This document shows positions 8,757-17,741 of a DNA stretch of 64,000 bases, piece after piece; positions within the stretch are counted from its first letter, which is position 1, and each line of letters opens with the position of its first letter. The translations under genes were made by a program, and so were the position numbers. Origin of the DNA: Pseudomonadota bacterium (GTDB lineage: Bacteria; Pseudomonadota; Alphaproteobacteria; Rhizobiales; Xanthobacteraceae); contig JAFECJ010000003.1 of assembly GCA_018242205.1 (NCBI GenBank), positions 161,585 through 225,584 of the forward strand, written 5' to 3'. A model generated the notes under the pieces. It was not told where the DNA came from and ran no database searches. It was given only the letters and a program-made list of their open reading frames with translations.

Positions 8757-9752
8757 ATGCGTCACTGGCTCATTGCCGCTGCCGCGGCTGCCGTTATTGC
8801 CGCGCCCCTGTCGGCCCATGCCGACCCGATAGTCATGAAATTCAGTCATGTGGTCGCCGAGAAGACCCCGAAGGGGCAGGCGGCGCTGAAGTTCAAGGAA
8901 CTCGCCGAGAAATATCTTCCCGGCAAGGTGAAGATCGAGGTCTACCCGAACTCGCAACTGTTCGGTGACGCCAAGGAAATGGAAGCGCTGGCACTCGGCG
9001 ACGTCCAGTTCATCGCCACCTCGATGTCGAAATTCGGCAAGTACACCAAGAAGCTCGAGGTGTTTGACCTGCCCTTCATGTTCAAGGACATGGATGCGGT
9101 GGAGCGCTTCGAGAACAGCAAGACCGGTCAGGAACTGCTGCATTCGATGGAGAACCGCAACTATCTCGGTCTGGCCTACTGGCACAACGGCCTGGCGCAA
9201 ATGTCGGCCAACAAGCCGCTTCTGATGCCGTCCGACGCCAAGGGCCTGAAGTTCCGCATCCAGCAGTCCGACATCATCGCGGCAAGCTATGAAACGCTTG
9301 GCGCCAACGTGCAGAAGCTCGCTTTCTCGGAAGTCTATCAGGCGCTGCAGGTCGGCACGGTGAACGCCCAGGAGAACACTTGGTCGAACATCTTCTCCAA
9401 GAAGTTCTACGAGGTGCAGTCCGACTTTACCGAGTCGAACGATCGCGTCATCGACTACATGGTGCTGGTCAACGCGAAATGGTGGAAGGGGTTGCCCGAC
9501 GATATCCGCGCTGGATTGTCGAAGGCAATGAAGGAAGCCACGGCGGAAAACAACGTGATCGCCGGCAAGCTCAACGACGAAGCCAGGGCCAAGATCGAAG
9601 CCTCGGGCAAGGTCAAGATCCACAAGCTGACCGCCGAACAGCACAAGGCCTGGGTCGATTCGATGCGTCCGGTCTGGGAGAAGTTCAAGGGGCAAATCGG
9701 TGAGGACATCGTGAAGGCCGCGGTGGCTTCGAACGGTCCGCCGACCAATTGA
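8757..9752 (+). CDS. TRAP transporter solute-binding protein (DctP family)
   Basis: A 331-residue periplasmic receptor of a tripartite ATP-independent importer. The signal peptide ends at residue 22 (AHA before DPIVMKFSHVV). Family features include LKFKELAEKYLPGKVKIEVYPNS cut into its two helices, the ligand-arginine segment GLKFRIQ, and QALQVGTVNAQEN at the hinge. An in-frame extension to 8652 is ignored because CCGGAGGA sits correctly before ATG 8757. The membrane subunits follow at 9840 and 10391. The C4-dicarboxylate-like fold suggests an organic acid, but the ligand cannot be read from sequence. Confidence 0.92.
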   Translation: MRHWLIAAAAAAVIAAPLSAHADPIVMKFSHVVAEKTPKGQAALKFKELAEKYLPGKVKIEVYPNSQLFGDAKEMEALALGDVQFIATSMSKFGKYTKKLEVFDLPFMFKDMDAVERFENSKTGQELLHSMENRNYLGLAYWHNGLAQMSANKPLLMPSDAKGLKFRIQQSDIIAASYETLGANVQKLAFSEVYQALQVGTVNAQENTWSNIFSKKFYEVQSDFTESNDRVIDYMVLVNAKWWKGLPDDIRAGLSKAMKEATAENNVIAGKLNDEARAKIEASGKVKIHKLTAEQHKAWVDSMRPVWEKFKGQIGEDIVKAAVASNGPPTN

Positions 9753-9839
9753 ATCGAAGGCACGTAACGTAATCCTGCAACATAGGCGGTCGCGACGCAG
9801 AAGCGCGGCCGCCGGTGGCCGATAATTGGGAGGGGAACG

Positions 9840-10394
9840 GTGTCATTGCGGGAGGCGATGCACCGCGTCGAGGAGGGCCTTATCGCCCTCATCCTCGGCG
9901 TGATGACTATCCTGACATTCATCCAGGTCGTTTTACGCTACGTCTTTAATTCGGGCCTGATCTGGCAGCTCGAGGCGAACTTCTATCTGTTTGCCTGGCT
10001 GGTGATGATCGGCATGTCTTATTGCGTGCGCGTGAAGGCGCATATCGGTGTCGACGCCGCCGTGCGCCTGCTGTCGCCGACGCCGCGCCGGGTCGTTGGC
10101 ATCTTCGTGTTGCTGCTGGCGCTTCTGTACACCGGGCTGATGATCTACGGCTCGTTCGAGTACATCAACCGCCTCTACATCATCAACGTCGAGGCCGAAG
10201 ACATCCCGGTTGCGACCTGGAAGTTGAGCTTGTGCCTGCCGATCGGCTTCCTGCTGCTGCTCGTTCGTCTTCTGGAAATGGGCTGGCGCATCGTCACCGG
10301 CCAGTCGGAAGGTTATGAACTTGCCGACGAGGCCAAGGAAGCGATCTCGGACAGCCAGCTTGACGGCGCGCGCGGGGAGGCGGCATCCCGATGA
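9840..10394 (+). CDS. TRAP transporter small permease (DctQ family)
   Basis: A 184-residue protein with four hydrophobic segments, typical of the small TRAP membrane subunit. It starts GTG at 9840 behind GGGAGGGGA. WQLEANFYLFAWLVMIGMSYCVRV is the usual second and third helix region. The C-terminus is hydrophilic and acidic. It overlaps dctM by the ATGA tetranucleotide, so the two subunits are translationally coupled. Confidence 0.92.
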   Translation: MSLREAMHRVEEGLIALILGVMTILTFIQVVLRYVFNSGLIWQLEANFYLFAWLVMIGMSYCVRVKAHIGVDAAVRLLSPTPRRVVGIFVLLLALLYTGLMIYGSFEYINRLYIINVEAEDIPVATWKLSLCLPIGFLLLLVRLLEMGWRIVTGQSEGYELADEAKEAISDSQLDGARGEAASR

Positions 10395-11683
10395 ACGTCG
10401 TTTTCCTGTTCGTCTCGCTGCTCGCCATGCTCGGGTTCGGCTTGCCGGTAGCGATGGCGCTCGGCCTGTCGTCGATCCTGACCATCCTGTTCTTCGAAAA
10501 CGACAGCATCGCTTCGCTGACGTTGAAGTTCTTCCAGACTTTCGAGCATTTCACGCTGCTCGCCATTCCGTTCTTCATTCTGGCGGGCAACTTCCTGACG
10601 ACCGGTGGCGTCGCCCGCCGCATGATCAACTTCGCGATTGCCGCCGTCGGCCATCTGCCGGGCGGTCTGGCGATCGCCTCGGTGCTGGCGTGCATGCTGT
10701 TCGCGGCGGTGTCCGGCTCGTCGCCCGCGACAGTCGTGGCGATCGGCTCGATCGTGATCGGCGGCATGCTGCGGATCGGCTATCCGCAGTCCTTTGCGAC
10801 CGGCGTAATCGTCAATGCCGGTACGCTCGGCATCCTCATTCCGCCGTCGATCACGATGGTGATCTTCGCGGCGGCGACTGAAACCTCGGTCGGCCGTCTG
10901 TTCATGGCCGGCGTGGTGCCCGGCATCCTGCTTGGCCTCTCGCTCATGGTGGCGATCTACATCGCGGCTCGCGTCAAGAAGCTGCCGCGCCAGCCCAAGG
11001 CCTCCTGGGGCGAATTGTTCAGGCACTTTCGCGACGCGCTCTGGGGTCTGCTGTTGATCGTGATCGTGATGGGCGGAATTTACGGCGGCGTCTTCACGCC
11101 GACGGAAGCGGCCGCCGTCGCCGCGGTCTACGCCTTCGTGATCGCCGTCTTCGTCTACGGCGATCTGCGGATCGTGGAGGTGCCACGCGTACTTCTGGAT
11201 GCGTCGCGCGTCACCATCATGCTGATGTTCATCGTCTGCAACGCATTCCTGTTCGCGCACGTGCTGACGACGGCTCAGATTCCGCAGGAGATCGCGCGGA
11301 TGATCGCCGAAGCGCAACTGGCGCCGTGGCAGTTCCTTCTGATCGTCAACATCATCCTGCTGATCGCCGGCAACTTCATGGATCCGGCGCCGATCGTTCT
11401 TATTACGGCGCCGATTCTGTTTCCGACGGCCATGCATCTGGGTATCGATCCGATTCATCTCGGCATCGTTTATGTGGTGAACATGGAGATCGGCCTGATC
11501 ACGCCACCGGTCGGTCTCAACCTGTTCGTTGCATCCGGTATCACGGGTCTGCCGCTGATGGCGGTGCTGCGCGCCGCGCTGCCTTGGCTGATGGTTCTGC
11601 TCGGCTTCCTGATCGTGATCACCTATGTTCCGGAGGTGTCACTGTGGTTGCCGAACTTGTTGTTCGGACCCGAGATCAGATAA
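10391..11683 (+). CDS. TRAP transporter large permease (DctM family)
   Basis: A 430-residue, multi-helix transport subunit that couples solute uptake to a sodium or proton gradient. Diagnostic stretches are AIPFFILAGNFLTTGGVARR near the N-terminus, GSSPATVVAIGSIVIGGM, and NAGTLGILIPPSITMVIFA, followed by the duplicated second half ending in EIGLITPPVGLNLFVASG. Length is normal. It is the last gene of the TRAP operon. Confidence 0.94.
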   Translation: MNVVFLFVSLLAMLGFGLPVAMALGLSSILTILFFENDSIASLTLKFFQTFEHFTLLAIPFFILAGNFLTTGGVARRMINFAIAAVGHLPGGLAIASVLACMLFAAVSGSSPATVVAIGSIVIGGMLRIGYPQSFATGVIVNAGTLGILIPPSITMVIFAAATETSVGRLFMAGVVPGILLGLSLMVAIYIAARVKKLPRQPKASWGELFRHFRDALWGLLLIVIVMGGIYGGVFTPTEAAAVAAVYAFVIAVFVYGDLRIVEVPRVLLDASRVTIMLMFIVCNAFLFAHVLTTAQIPQEIARMIAEAQLAPWQFLLIVNIILLIAGNFMDPAPIVLITAPILFPTAMHLGIDPIHLGIVYVVNMEIGLITPPVGLNLFVASGITGLPLMAVLRAALPWLMVLLGFLIVITYVPEVSLWLPNLLFGPEIR

Positions 11684-11867
11684 TTACATACCGCCAAGTT
11701 GAACCGGTCATTCCATCATGAATGCCGGTTCATCGACATTGCGCCGTGTTAATGATTGCGGTCATTTAATGTGTGTCCGATCATTAACTTGATAAGGCAG
11801 CGCAGGGTTTCTCTACTGACCTCCGTTGAATGGCTATCACTCGAAGCTGTTCACCATGGAGGTGGCT

Positions 11868-12413
11868 ATGTTGAAGACTATCCTTGCCGGCACGACTGCA
11901 CTGGCGATTGCCGGCGGCACGCTGGCTTACGCGCAGAAGGGCCCCGAAGGTCCCAAGGGCGCCGAGCGCTGGCGGCCGACCGCGCAGGACATGGCGGCGT
12001 TCGGCGATGCCCGCATCGCGGCGCTGAAGGCCGGCCTGAAGCTGACGCCGGATCAGGAAAAGAACTGGCCGGCCGTTGAAACGGCGCTGCGCGATATGGC
12101 GAAGCAGCGTTCCGAACGTTTCGCGGCGCGGGCCTCCGCCGACAAGCCGACCGATCCGATCGAGCGCATGAGCGCGCGCGCGGATGCAATGACACAGCGC
12201 GGCGCGGCGCTGAAGAAGCTCGCCGATGCGGCCGGCCCGCTCTACAAGAGCCTCGACGACGGCCAGAAGCACCGCTTCATGGTGCTGGCGCGTCTGGGTG
12301 CCGAGCGCGGCGGCTGGCGCGGTCATGACCGCGGCCACGGCTTCATGCGTCACCACGGCCCCCGCGACGGCCGGGGCCCGATGGGACCGGACAATCCGCC
12401 GCGGCCGCAGTAG
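11868..12413 (+). CDS. Periplasmic LTxxQ-motif (Spy/CpxP-like) protein
   Basis: A 181-residue exported protein with a signal peptide to residue 22 (AYA before QKGPEG). The helical core contains LKLTPDQEKNWP, the LTxxQ motif of the Spy/CpxP periplasmic chaperone-like family. The C-terminal 35 residues are rich in Gly, Arg, His and Pro (RGHDRGHGFMRHHG), a possible metal-binding or disordered tail. ATG 11868 is chosen because GGAGGT lies 6 bases upstream. It has its own terminator at 12493. The role is probably envelope stress or metal buffering, by family only. Confidence 0.8.
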   Translation: MLKTILAGTTALAIAGGTLAYAQKGPEGPKGAERWRPTAQDMAAFGDARIAALKAGLKLTPDQEKNWPAVETALRDMAKQRSERFAARASADKPTDPIERMSARADAMTQRGAALKKLADAAGPLYKSLDDGQKHRFMVLARLGAERGGWRGHDRGHGFMRHHGPRDGRGPMGPDNPPRPQ

Positions 12414-12492
12414 AGGCGGGCCTGACGACCACGACTTTACGCCAAGTGGGCGGGGCCTGGCTTTCTCCCGGAAGCCCGCTTCGTCCCAAGAG

Positions 12493-12519
12493 CCGCCGGG
12501 GTTCGCCCCGGCGGTTTTT
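12493..12519 (+). terminator. Strong rho-independent terminator
   Basis: CCGCCGGGG (12493-12501) and CCCCGGCGG (12506-12514) form a 9-bp stem with a TTCG tetraloop, directly followed by TTTTT. It ends the LTxxQ gene transcript. Confidence 0.92.
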
Positions 12520-12647
12520 GCATGTCAGAACGAGGGGTTAGGGCAGGGATAAAGTCGGACTTTCAGGCCTCTCGGCGCTTGCCATGGCCGGATCGCTTTG
12601 CTACACGGGCCGCCTTGCCCATGGAGCCTTCTGGCCGTTGGCAATCC

Positions 12648-12723
<76 letters not shown>

Positions 12724-12838
12724 TTCCTTCCTTTCTCGACGAATGACCGGATGACGACGGCGGGCCGAGGCCGCCGGGAGGCGCCTTGGTGTACTGCGCG
12801 GCGGCCTCGCCGGTTTTGACATTGTCGCGGGATATGAG

Positions 12839-13825
12839 ATGCGTTTGCGGGCGCCTCGCGCCCTGGAAGACGGGAACACCGAATTGCGCAGCTACACCGC
12901 CGCCGAAGTCAACGCCGCGCTGGATTACCCACGGCTGGTCGAGGCCTTGCGCGATGCCTTCAGGCAAGGCGGCGAGGCGATGCCGGTACGGCAGAGCTAC
13001 GAGGTCGGCGTGCCGGGCGCGCCGGCGCATCTATTGACCATGCCGGCGTGGCAACGCGGCAGGACGCTTGGTGTTAAACTGGTCACGGTCTTTCCACAGA
13101 ACGCCGCCAGAGGCCTTGGCGCGGTTTCCTCGCTCTATGTCCTGTTCGACGGCGAGACCGGCGTGCCCCTGGCCATGATCGACGGCGAAGCCTTGACCAA
13201 CCGGCGCACCGCTGCGGCGTCGGCGCTGGCGTCGTCTTATCTGTCGCGGCCTAACTCGAAGGTGCTGCTCATGGTCGGCACCGGTCATCTGGCCGCGCAT
13301 TTACCGGCGGCGCATGCCGCCGTGCGGCCCATCGAAAAGGTGCTGGTCTGGGGCCGGCAGCCGGAGCGCACCGCGATGCTTGCCGGGAAATTGCGCAAGG
13401 AGGGATTGAACGCTGCCGCCGTCGGCGACCTGACGGCAGCCTTGGCGGAAGCCGACATCGTCAGTTGCGCCACGACATCGACGGAGCCGCTGGTGTTGGG
13501 ACGGCATCTGCGCCCCGGCATGCACGTCGATCTGGTCGGGGCCTTCACGCCACAGATGCGCGAAAGCGACGACGCGGCGATCGAGCGCGCGCGTGTCTAT
13601 GTCGACACCTATTCCGGCACGAAGGCCGAGGCCGGCGACCTGTTGCAGCCGATCGCCGCCGGACGCTGGAGCGCCGACAAGATTTGCGGCGATCTGCACG
13701 AACTGGCGAGCGGCGCCAAGCCGGGCCGCGGCGATGTCGACGAGGTTACCCTGTTCAAGTCGGTCGGTGCGGCGATTGAGGATTTGACCGCGGCGGCGTT
13801 GGTCGATGCCGGTCGCGGCGTCTAA
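12839..13825 (+). CDS. Ornithine cyclodeaminase/mu-crystallin family protein
   Basis: About 313-328 residues, a Rossmann-fold protein of the OCD/mu-crystallin family. Family members deaminate and cyclise ornithine or lysine, or reduce cyclic ketimines such as piperideine-2-carboxylate. Visible marks: RSYTAAEVNAALDYPRLV at the N-terminus, ALTNRRTAAASALAS, and the NAD-binding glycine loop LMVGTGHLAAHL. The first 15 codons look unconserved; TTG 12884 directly before the conserved RSYTAAEV segment is a possible true start. The neighbouring FAD oxidase and ALDH7-like gene make a ketimine reductase in lysine catabolism the most attractive role, but this is inference. Confidence 0.85.
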   Translation: MRLRAPRALEDGNTELRSYTAAEVNAALDYPRLVEALRDAFRQGGEAMPVRQSYEVGVPGAPAHLLTMPAWQRGRTLGVKLVTVFPQNAARGLGAVSSLYVLFDGETGVPLAMIDGEALTNRRTAAASALASSYLSRPNSKVLLMVGTGHLAAHLPAAHAAVRPIEKVLVWGRQPERTAMLAGKLRKEGLNAAAVGDLTAALAEADIVSCATTSTEPLVLGRHLRPGMHVDLVGAFTPQMRESDDAAIERARVYVDTYSGTKAEAGDLLQPIAAGRWSADKICGDLHELASGAKPGRGDVDEVTLFKSVGAAIEDLTAAALVDAGRGV

Positions 13826-14721
13826 GCGGTGCCGGCTGTGGCTTGCTTCTTCAGCCAGGCGCGAAACGCCTGCAACGGCGGATACGATGCCCGCTTCGGC
13901 GGCCAGGCCAGGTAATAGTGGCCGGCACTTTCGACGGCGCCGTCGACCGCTTCGACCAGATCTCCGCGCGACAACTCCGCCTCGATGAGAAACTTCGGCA
14001 GCAGCGCCACGCCCATGCCGGCCGTTGCCGCCTGTGCCGCCGTGGCGAACTGATCGATCAGCATGCCGTGAACGTCGTCGGTCTCGATACCCATCGCGGC
14101 GAACCAGCGCTCCCAGGCATCCGGGCGCGACACCAAATGCAAGAGCGGCGCTTTCACCAAATCTTGCGGCGTCCTGATCTTGAGCCGCTCGCGTAACGCC
14201 GCGCTGCAGGCGGGGACGACGACTTCACCCATCAGCAATTCCATTTCCGCGCCGGACCAGTCGGCCTTGCCGAAATGAATGGCCGCGTCGACCTGGTCGA
14301 ACTGGAAGTCGAACGGCGCCAGCCGCGTCGTCAGGTTGATGGTGATGCCTGGATTTTCAGCGAGAAACCCGGGCAGCCGCGGCGCCAGCCAGCGCGTGCC
14401 GAAGGTCGGCAGGATCGCCAGATTGAGGCTGCCGCCGGCCGGATTGGCGCGCAGGCCGAGCGTGGCGGTGCCGATCCGGCGCAAAGCCTCGTGGATTTCC
14501 GCGGCATAGGCTTCGCCGGCGGCGGTCAGCTTTACCGTCTGGCGCTCGCGCAGGAACAGGTCGCAGCCCAGCATGTCTTCCAGCGCGCGGATTTGCCGGC
14601 TGACGGCGCTTTGGGTCAGGTTGAGTTCGCTCGCCGCCGCCGTGAAGCTATTGCAGCGGGCCGCAGCCTCGAAGGCGTAGAGCAGGGACATCGACGGCAG
14701 AAAGCGGCGCGGGATCGCCAT
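13822..14721 (-). CDS. LysR-family transcriptional regulator (GcvA-like)
   Basis: A 299-residue LTTR. The N-terminal winged helix contains SFTAAASELNLTQSAVSRQIRAL with the recognition helix, and the effector domain follows from about residue 90 (GGSLNLAILPTFGTRWLAPRL), as in the GcvA/AmpR subgroup. Translation could begin upstream at 14787 or 14835, but those starts run through the inverted repeat at 14768, which looks like the operator, so ATG 14721 is favoured. It is divergent from the FAD oxidase at 14850 and convergent with the OCD-like gene (4-base overlap of stops). It probably controls these catabolic genes. Confidence 0.88.
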   Translation of the reverse strand: MAIPRRFLPSMSLLYAFEAAARCNSFTAAASELNLTQSAVSRQIRALEDMLGCDLFLRERQTVKLTAAGEAYAAEIHEALRRIGTATLGLRANPAGGSLNLAILPTFGTRWLAPRLPGFLAENPGITINLTTRLAPFDFQFDQVDAAIHFGKADWSGAEMELLMGEVVVPACSAALRERLKIRTPQDLVKAPLLHLVSRPDAWERWFAAMGIETDDVHGMLIDQFATAAQAATAGMGVALLPKFLIEAELSRGDLVEAVDGAVESAGHYYLAWPPKRASYPPLQAFRAWLKKQATAGTA

Positions 14722-14767
14722 CAGCGGGCTCCGGGGGCGGGGACCGGCTTGCGCCGGGGCGGCCGTT

Positions 14768-14792
14768 AGGTCATTCCATTTGCTCATGACCT
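14768..14792. promoter_or_regulatory. Putative LysR operator (T-N11-A inverted repeat)
   Basis: AGGTCAT at 14768-14774 and ATGACCT at 14786-14792 are perfect 7-bp inverted arms around 11 bases, giving exactly the T-N11-A core typical of LTTR sites. A further half-site AAGGTC occurs at 14801. It lies between the divergent lysR-type and FAD oxidase genes. Confidence 0.65.
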
Positions 14793-14849
14793 TAAGCCGT
14801 AAGGTCGTTTGCATCCATGCCCGGGAAGGCCACACTGGCCGTGTTTTCC

Positions 14850-16133
14850 ATGAAGAACGACCCCCGCAGTCATGGTCTTTGGGAGCGCTCGGCGCCGTCG
14901 GCGCCGGCGTCGTCGTCGCTGGCCGGCGAGGTCAGGGCCGACGTCGCCGTGATCGGCGCCGGATTCACCGGCCTGTCCGCGGCGCTGCATCTGGCCGAAG
15001 GTGGCGCCAAAGTTGTCGTCCTGGAGGCCGCCGAGGTCGGCTTTGGCGGCTCGGGTCGCAATGTCGGGCTGGTCAATGCCGGGCTGTGGGTGATGCCCGA
15101 CGAGATCCCGGTCGTGCTCGGCGATACCTACGGCCCGCGCGTGCTCAACCTACTCGGCGGTGCCCCGCGCGTCGTGTTCGATCTGATCCAGCGCCACAAT
15201 ATTCAATGCGAAGCGATGCCGGTCGGCACGCTGCATTGCGCGGTCGGCCAGGAAGGCCTCGACGAACTGAAGGAGCGCGCGCGGCAGTGGCAGGCCCGCG
15301 GCGCGCCGGTGCGCCTGCTCGACGCCGCCGAGACGGCGCAGAAGGTCGGCACCACGGCCTATACCGGTTCGCTGCTCGACGAGCGCGCCGGCACCGTCCA
15401 GCCTTTGGCCTATGCGCGCGGGCTCGGCCATGCCGCGACCAAGGCCGGCGCGACGCTTTACGCCGAGAGCCCCGTTGTCGGCGCCGATGACGACGGCGCG
15501 CAATGGCGACTGCGCACGGCGAAGGGCAGCGTCACCGCGCCGTGGGTGATCGTCGCGACCAATGCCTACACGACAACGCTATGGCCGCAGCTGCGCGCCG
15601 AGCTCGTGCACCTGCCTTACTTCAATCTGGCGACGCGGCCTTTGTCCGACAATCTGCGCCGCTCCATTCTGCCCGAACGTCAAGGCGCGTGGGACACCAA
15701 AGAAATCCTCAGCTCGTTCCGGTTCGACCGGGAAGGCCGCTTCGTCTTCGGCAGCGTCGGCGCGCTGCGCGGAACGGGCAAGCCGATCCACCGCGACTGG
15801 GGCCGCCGCGCCATGACCAAACTGTTTCCGCGGTTGAAGGGTGTCGACTTCGAAACCGAATGGCATGGCAAGATCGGCATGACGGTCGATAACGTGCCGC
15901 GCTTCCATCGCCTCGGCCGCAATGTCATCTCTTTCAGCGGCTATAACGGACGCGGTATCGCGCCGGGGACGGTGTTCGGCCGCTGTCTGGCGCAACTCGC
16001 GTCAGGCCAGATCGGCGATGGCGATCTGCCGCTGCCTGTGAGTGAGCCGGCGGCGGCGCCGTACCGCGCCGCCAAGGAAATCTATTACGAAGTGGGAGCG
16101 CAACTGGCGCATGCCGCGGGCGCCCGCTTCTGA
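14850..16133 (+). CDS. FAD-dependent amine/amino-acid oxidase (AmaA/PuuB-like)
   Basis: A 427-residue DAO-family flavoenzyme. The FAD-binding Rossmann signature VAVIGAGFTGLSAALHLAE starts about residue 31. GFGGSGRNVGLVNAG is typical of the gamma-glutamylputrescine/pipecolate oxidase branch. The C-terminal FSGYNGRGIAPGTVFGRC contacts flavin. ATG 14850 is used; the upstream ATG at 14817 gives an unconserved 11-residue extension. It is followed 37 bases later by an ALDH7-type dehydrogenase, the same pairing as Pseudomonas AmaA (L-pipecolate oxidase) and AmaB. Substrate assignment rests on that context. Confidence 0.82.
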   Translation: MKNDPRSHGLWERSAPSAPASSSLAGEVRADVAVIGAGFTGLSAALHLAEGGAKVVVLEAAEVGFGGSGRNVGLVNAGLWVMPDEIPVVLGDTYGPRVLNLLGGAPRVVFDLIQRHNIQCEAMPVGTLHCAVGQEGLDELKERARQWQARGAPVRLLDAAETAQKVGTTAYTGSLLDERAGTVQPLAYARGLGHAATKAGATLYAESPVVGADDDGAQWRLRTAKGSVTAPWVIVATNAYTTTLWPQLRAELVHLPYFNLATRPLSDNLRRSILPERQGAWDTKEILSSFRFDREGRFVFGSVGALRGTGKPIHRDWGRRAMTKLFPRLKGVDFETEWHGKIGMTVDNVPRFHRLGRNVISFSGYNGRGIAPGTVFGRCLAQLASGQIGDGDLPLPVSEPAAAPYRAAKEIYYEVGAQLAHAAGARF

Positions 16134-16170
16134 CAACCATCGCCAATCCAGACCAGAGAACGGACAGAAC

Positions 16171-17682
16171 GTGACGCAAATTCAGACCGAAGTTCGCACC
16201 ATCCTCGACAAGCTCGGCGTGACGCAGGCGCAGACCCAAGGCGGCACGCTCAATGTCGTCTCGCCGGTCGACGGCTCGGTCGTCGCTTCGGTGCCGGAAA
16301 CGCCGGTCGCGCAGGCCGCCAAGCTGATTGGCGAGGCGCACGACGCTTATCTCGCCTGGCGTTCGGTGCCGGCGCCGCGTCGCGGCGAATTCGTCCGCGT
16401 GCTCGGTGAAGAGCTGCGCGCCGCCAAGCCCGCGCTCGGCCGTCTGGTCAGTCTCGAAGTCGGCAAATCGCCGTCGGAAGGTCTCGGCGAAGTGCAGGAG
16501 ATGATCGACATCTGCGATTTCGCCGTTGGCCTGTCGCGTCAATTGTACGGCCTCGTTATCCAGTCGGAGCGCGAGGACCATCGCTTGACCGAGCAGTGGC
16601 ATCCGGCCGGTGTGGTCGGCGTTATCTCGGCGTTCAACTTCCCGGTCGCGGTGTGGTCGTGGAACGCAGCGCTGGCATTCGTCTGCGGCGACTCGGTGGT
16701 GTGGAAGCCGTCGGAGAAGGCGCCACTCACCGCGCTCGCCGTTGAAGCCATTGTCGCCCGTGCGGCGGAAAAATTCGGCGGCGTGCCGAAGGGCCTGCTG
16801 ACCATGCTGATCGGCGGCCGTGACGTTGGCGAAGCGTTGGTCGACGATGCGCGCGTGCCGGTGCTCTCGGCCACCGGCTCGACGCGCATGGGCCGCATCG
16901 TCGGCGAACGCGTCGCGCGCCGCTTCGGCCGCGCCATCCTCGAACTCGGCGGCAACAATGCCTCGATCGTGACGCCGTCGGCCGATCTCGATCTCACCTT
17001 GCGTGCTGTCGCCTTCGGCGCCATGGGCACCGCGGGCCAGCGTTGCACCACCATGCGCCGCCTGATCGTGCATGAGAGCGTCTACGACAGGCTCGTGCCG
17101 AAACTGGCCTCGGTCTACAAGTCGATCTCGGTCGGCAATCCGATCACCTCCGACGCGCTGGTTGGCCCGCTGATCGACAAGCGCGCTTACGATGCGATGC
17201 AGGAAGCGCTCGTGGCGGCGAAGAAGGCCGGCGGCACCGTGCATGGCGGCGAGCGCGTCGATGTCAACGGCCCGCACGCCTATTATGTTCGCCCGGCTTT
17301 GGTCGAAATGCCCGGGCAGGTCGGTCCGGTCTGCGACGAGACTTTCGCGCCGATCCTCTATGTCCTGAAGTACAAGTCCCTCGACGACGCCATCGCGTTG
17401 CATAACGGCGTGCCGCAAGGTCTGTCGTCGTCCATCTTCGGCACCGACATCCGTGAAATCGAGCAGTTTCTGTCGGCGCGTGGTTCCGATTGCGGCATCG
17501 CCAACGTCAATATGGGCACGTCGGGTGCGGAAATCGGTGGCGCCTTCGGCGGCGAGAAGGAAACCGGCGGCGGCCGCGAAAGCGGTTCGGATGCCTGGAA
17601 GGCCTATATGCGCCGCCAGACCAGCGCCATGAATTACGGCCGCAAGCTGCCGCTCGCCCAGGGCGTCAAGTTCGATATCTAG
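16171..17682 (+). CDS. Aldehyde dehydrogenase, ALDH7/AmaB-like (aminoadipate semialdehyde dehydrogenase)
   Basis: A 503-residue NAD-dependent aldehyde dehydrogenase. The active-site elements are ILELGGNNASIV (general-base glutamate) and GTAGQRCTTMRR (nucleophilic cysteine); WHPAGVVGVISAFNFPVAVW binds cofactor. The overall sequence resembles the antiquitin/ALDH7 branch, which oxidises 2-aminoadipate 6-semialdehyde to 2-aminoadipate. GTG 16171 is taken as the start because upstream in-frame codons overlap the oxidase gene. It is co-directional with the FAD oxidase, so the two probably form an operon for a lysine/pipecolate pathway. Confidence 0.88.
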   Translation: MTQIQTEVRTILDKLGVTQAQTQGGTLNVVSPVDGSVVASVPETPVAQAAKLIGEAHDAYLAWRSVPAPRRGEFVRVLGEELRAAKPALGRLVSLEVGKSPSEGLGEVQEMIDICDFAVGLSRQLYGLVIQSEREDHRLTEQWHPAGVVGVISAFNFPVAVWSWNAALAFVCGDSVVWKPSEKAPLTALAVEAIVARAAEKFGGVPKGLLTMLIGGRDVGEALVDDARVPVLSATGSTRMGRIVGERVARRFGRAILELGGNNASIVTPSADLDLTLRAVAFGAMGTAGQRCTTMRRLIVHESVYDRLVPKLASVYKSISVGNPITSDALVGPLIDKRAYDAMQEALVAAKKAGGTVHGGERVDVNGPHAYYVRPALVEMPGQVGPVCDETFAPILYVLKYKSLDDAIALHNGVPQGLSSSIFGTDIREIEQFLSARGSDCGIANVNMGTSGAEIGGAFGGEKETGGGRESGSDAWKAYMRRQTSAMNYGRKLPLAQGVKFDI

Positions 17683-17684
17683 AA

Positions 17685-17728
17685 GCGTTTTCGAGCGAAG
17701 TGGGCACCGGTTCGCGTGAAGAAAACGC
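17685..17728. repeat. Short palindromic repeat (GCGTTTTC...GAAAACGC family)
   Basis: GCGTTTTC at the left and GAAAACGC at the right bound a 44-base imperfect palindrome containing AAGTGGGCACCGGTTC. It starts 3 bases after the ALDH stop and sits between two convergent genes, where the hairpin could serve as terminator. The element at 47206 has the same AAGTGGGNACCGGTT core. Confidence 0.75.
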
Positions 17729-17741
17729 GTAAAAAAATTCG

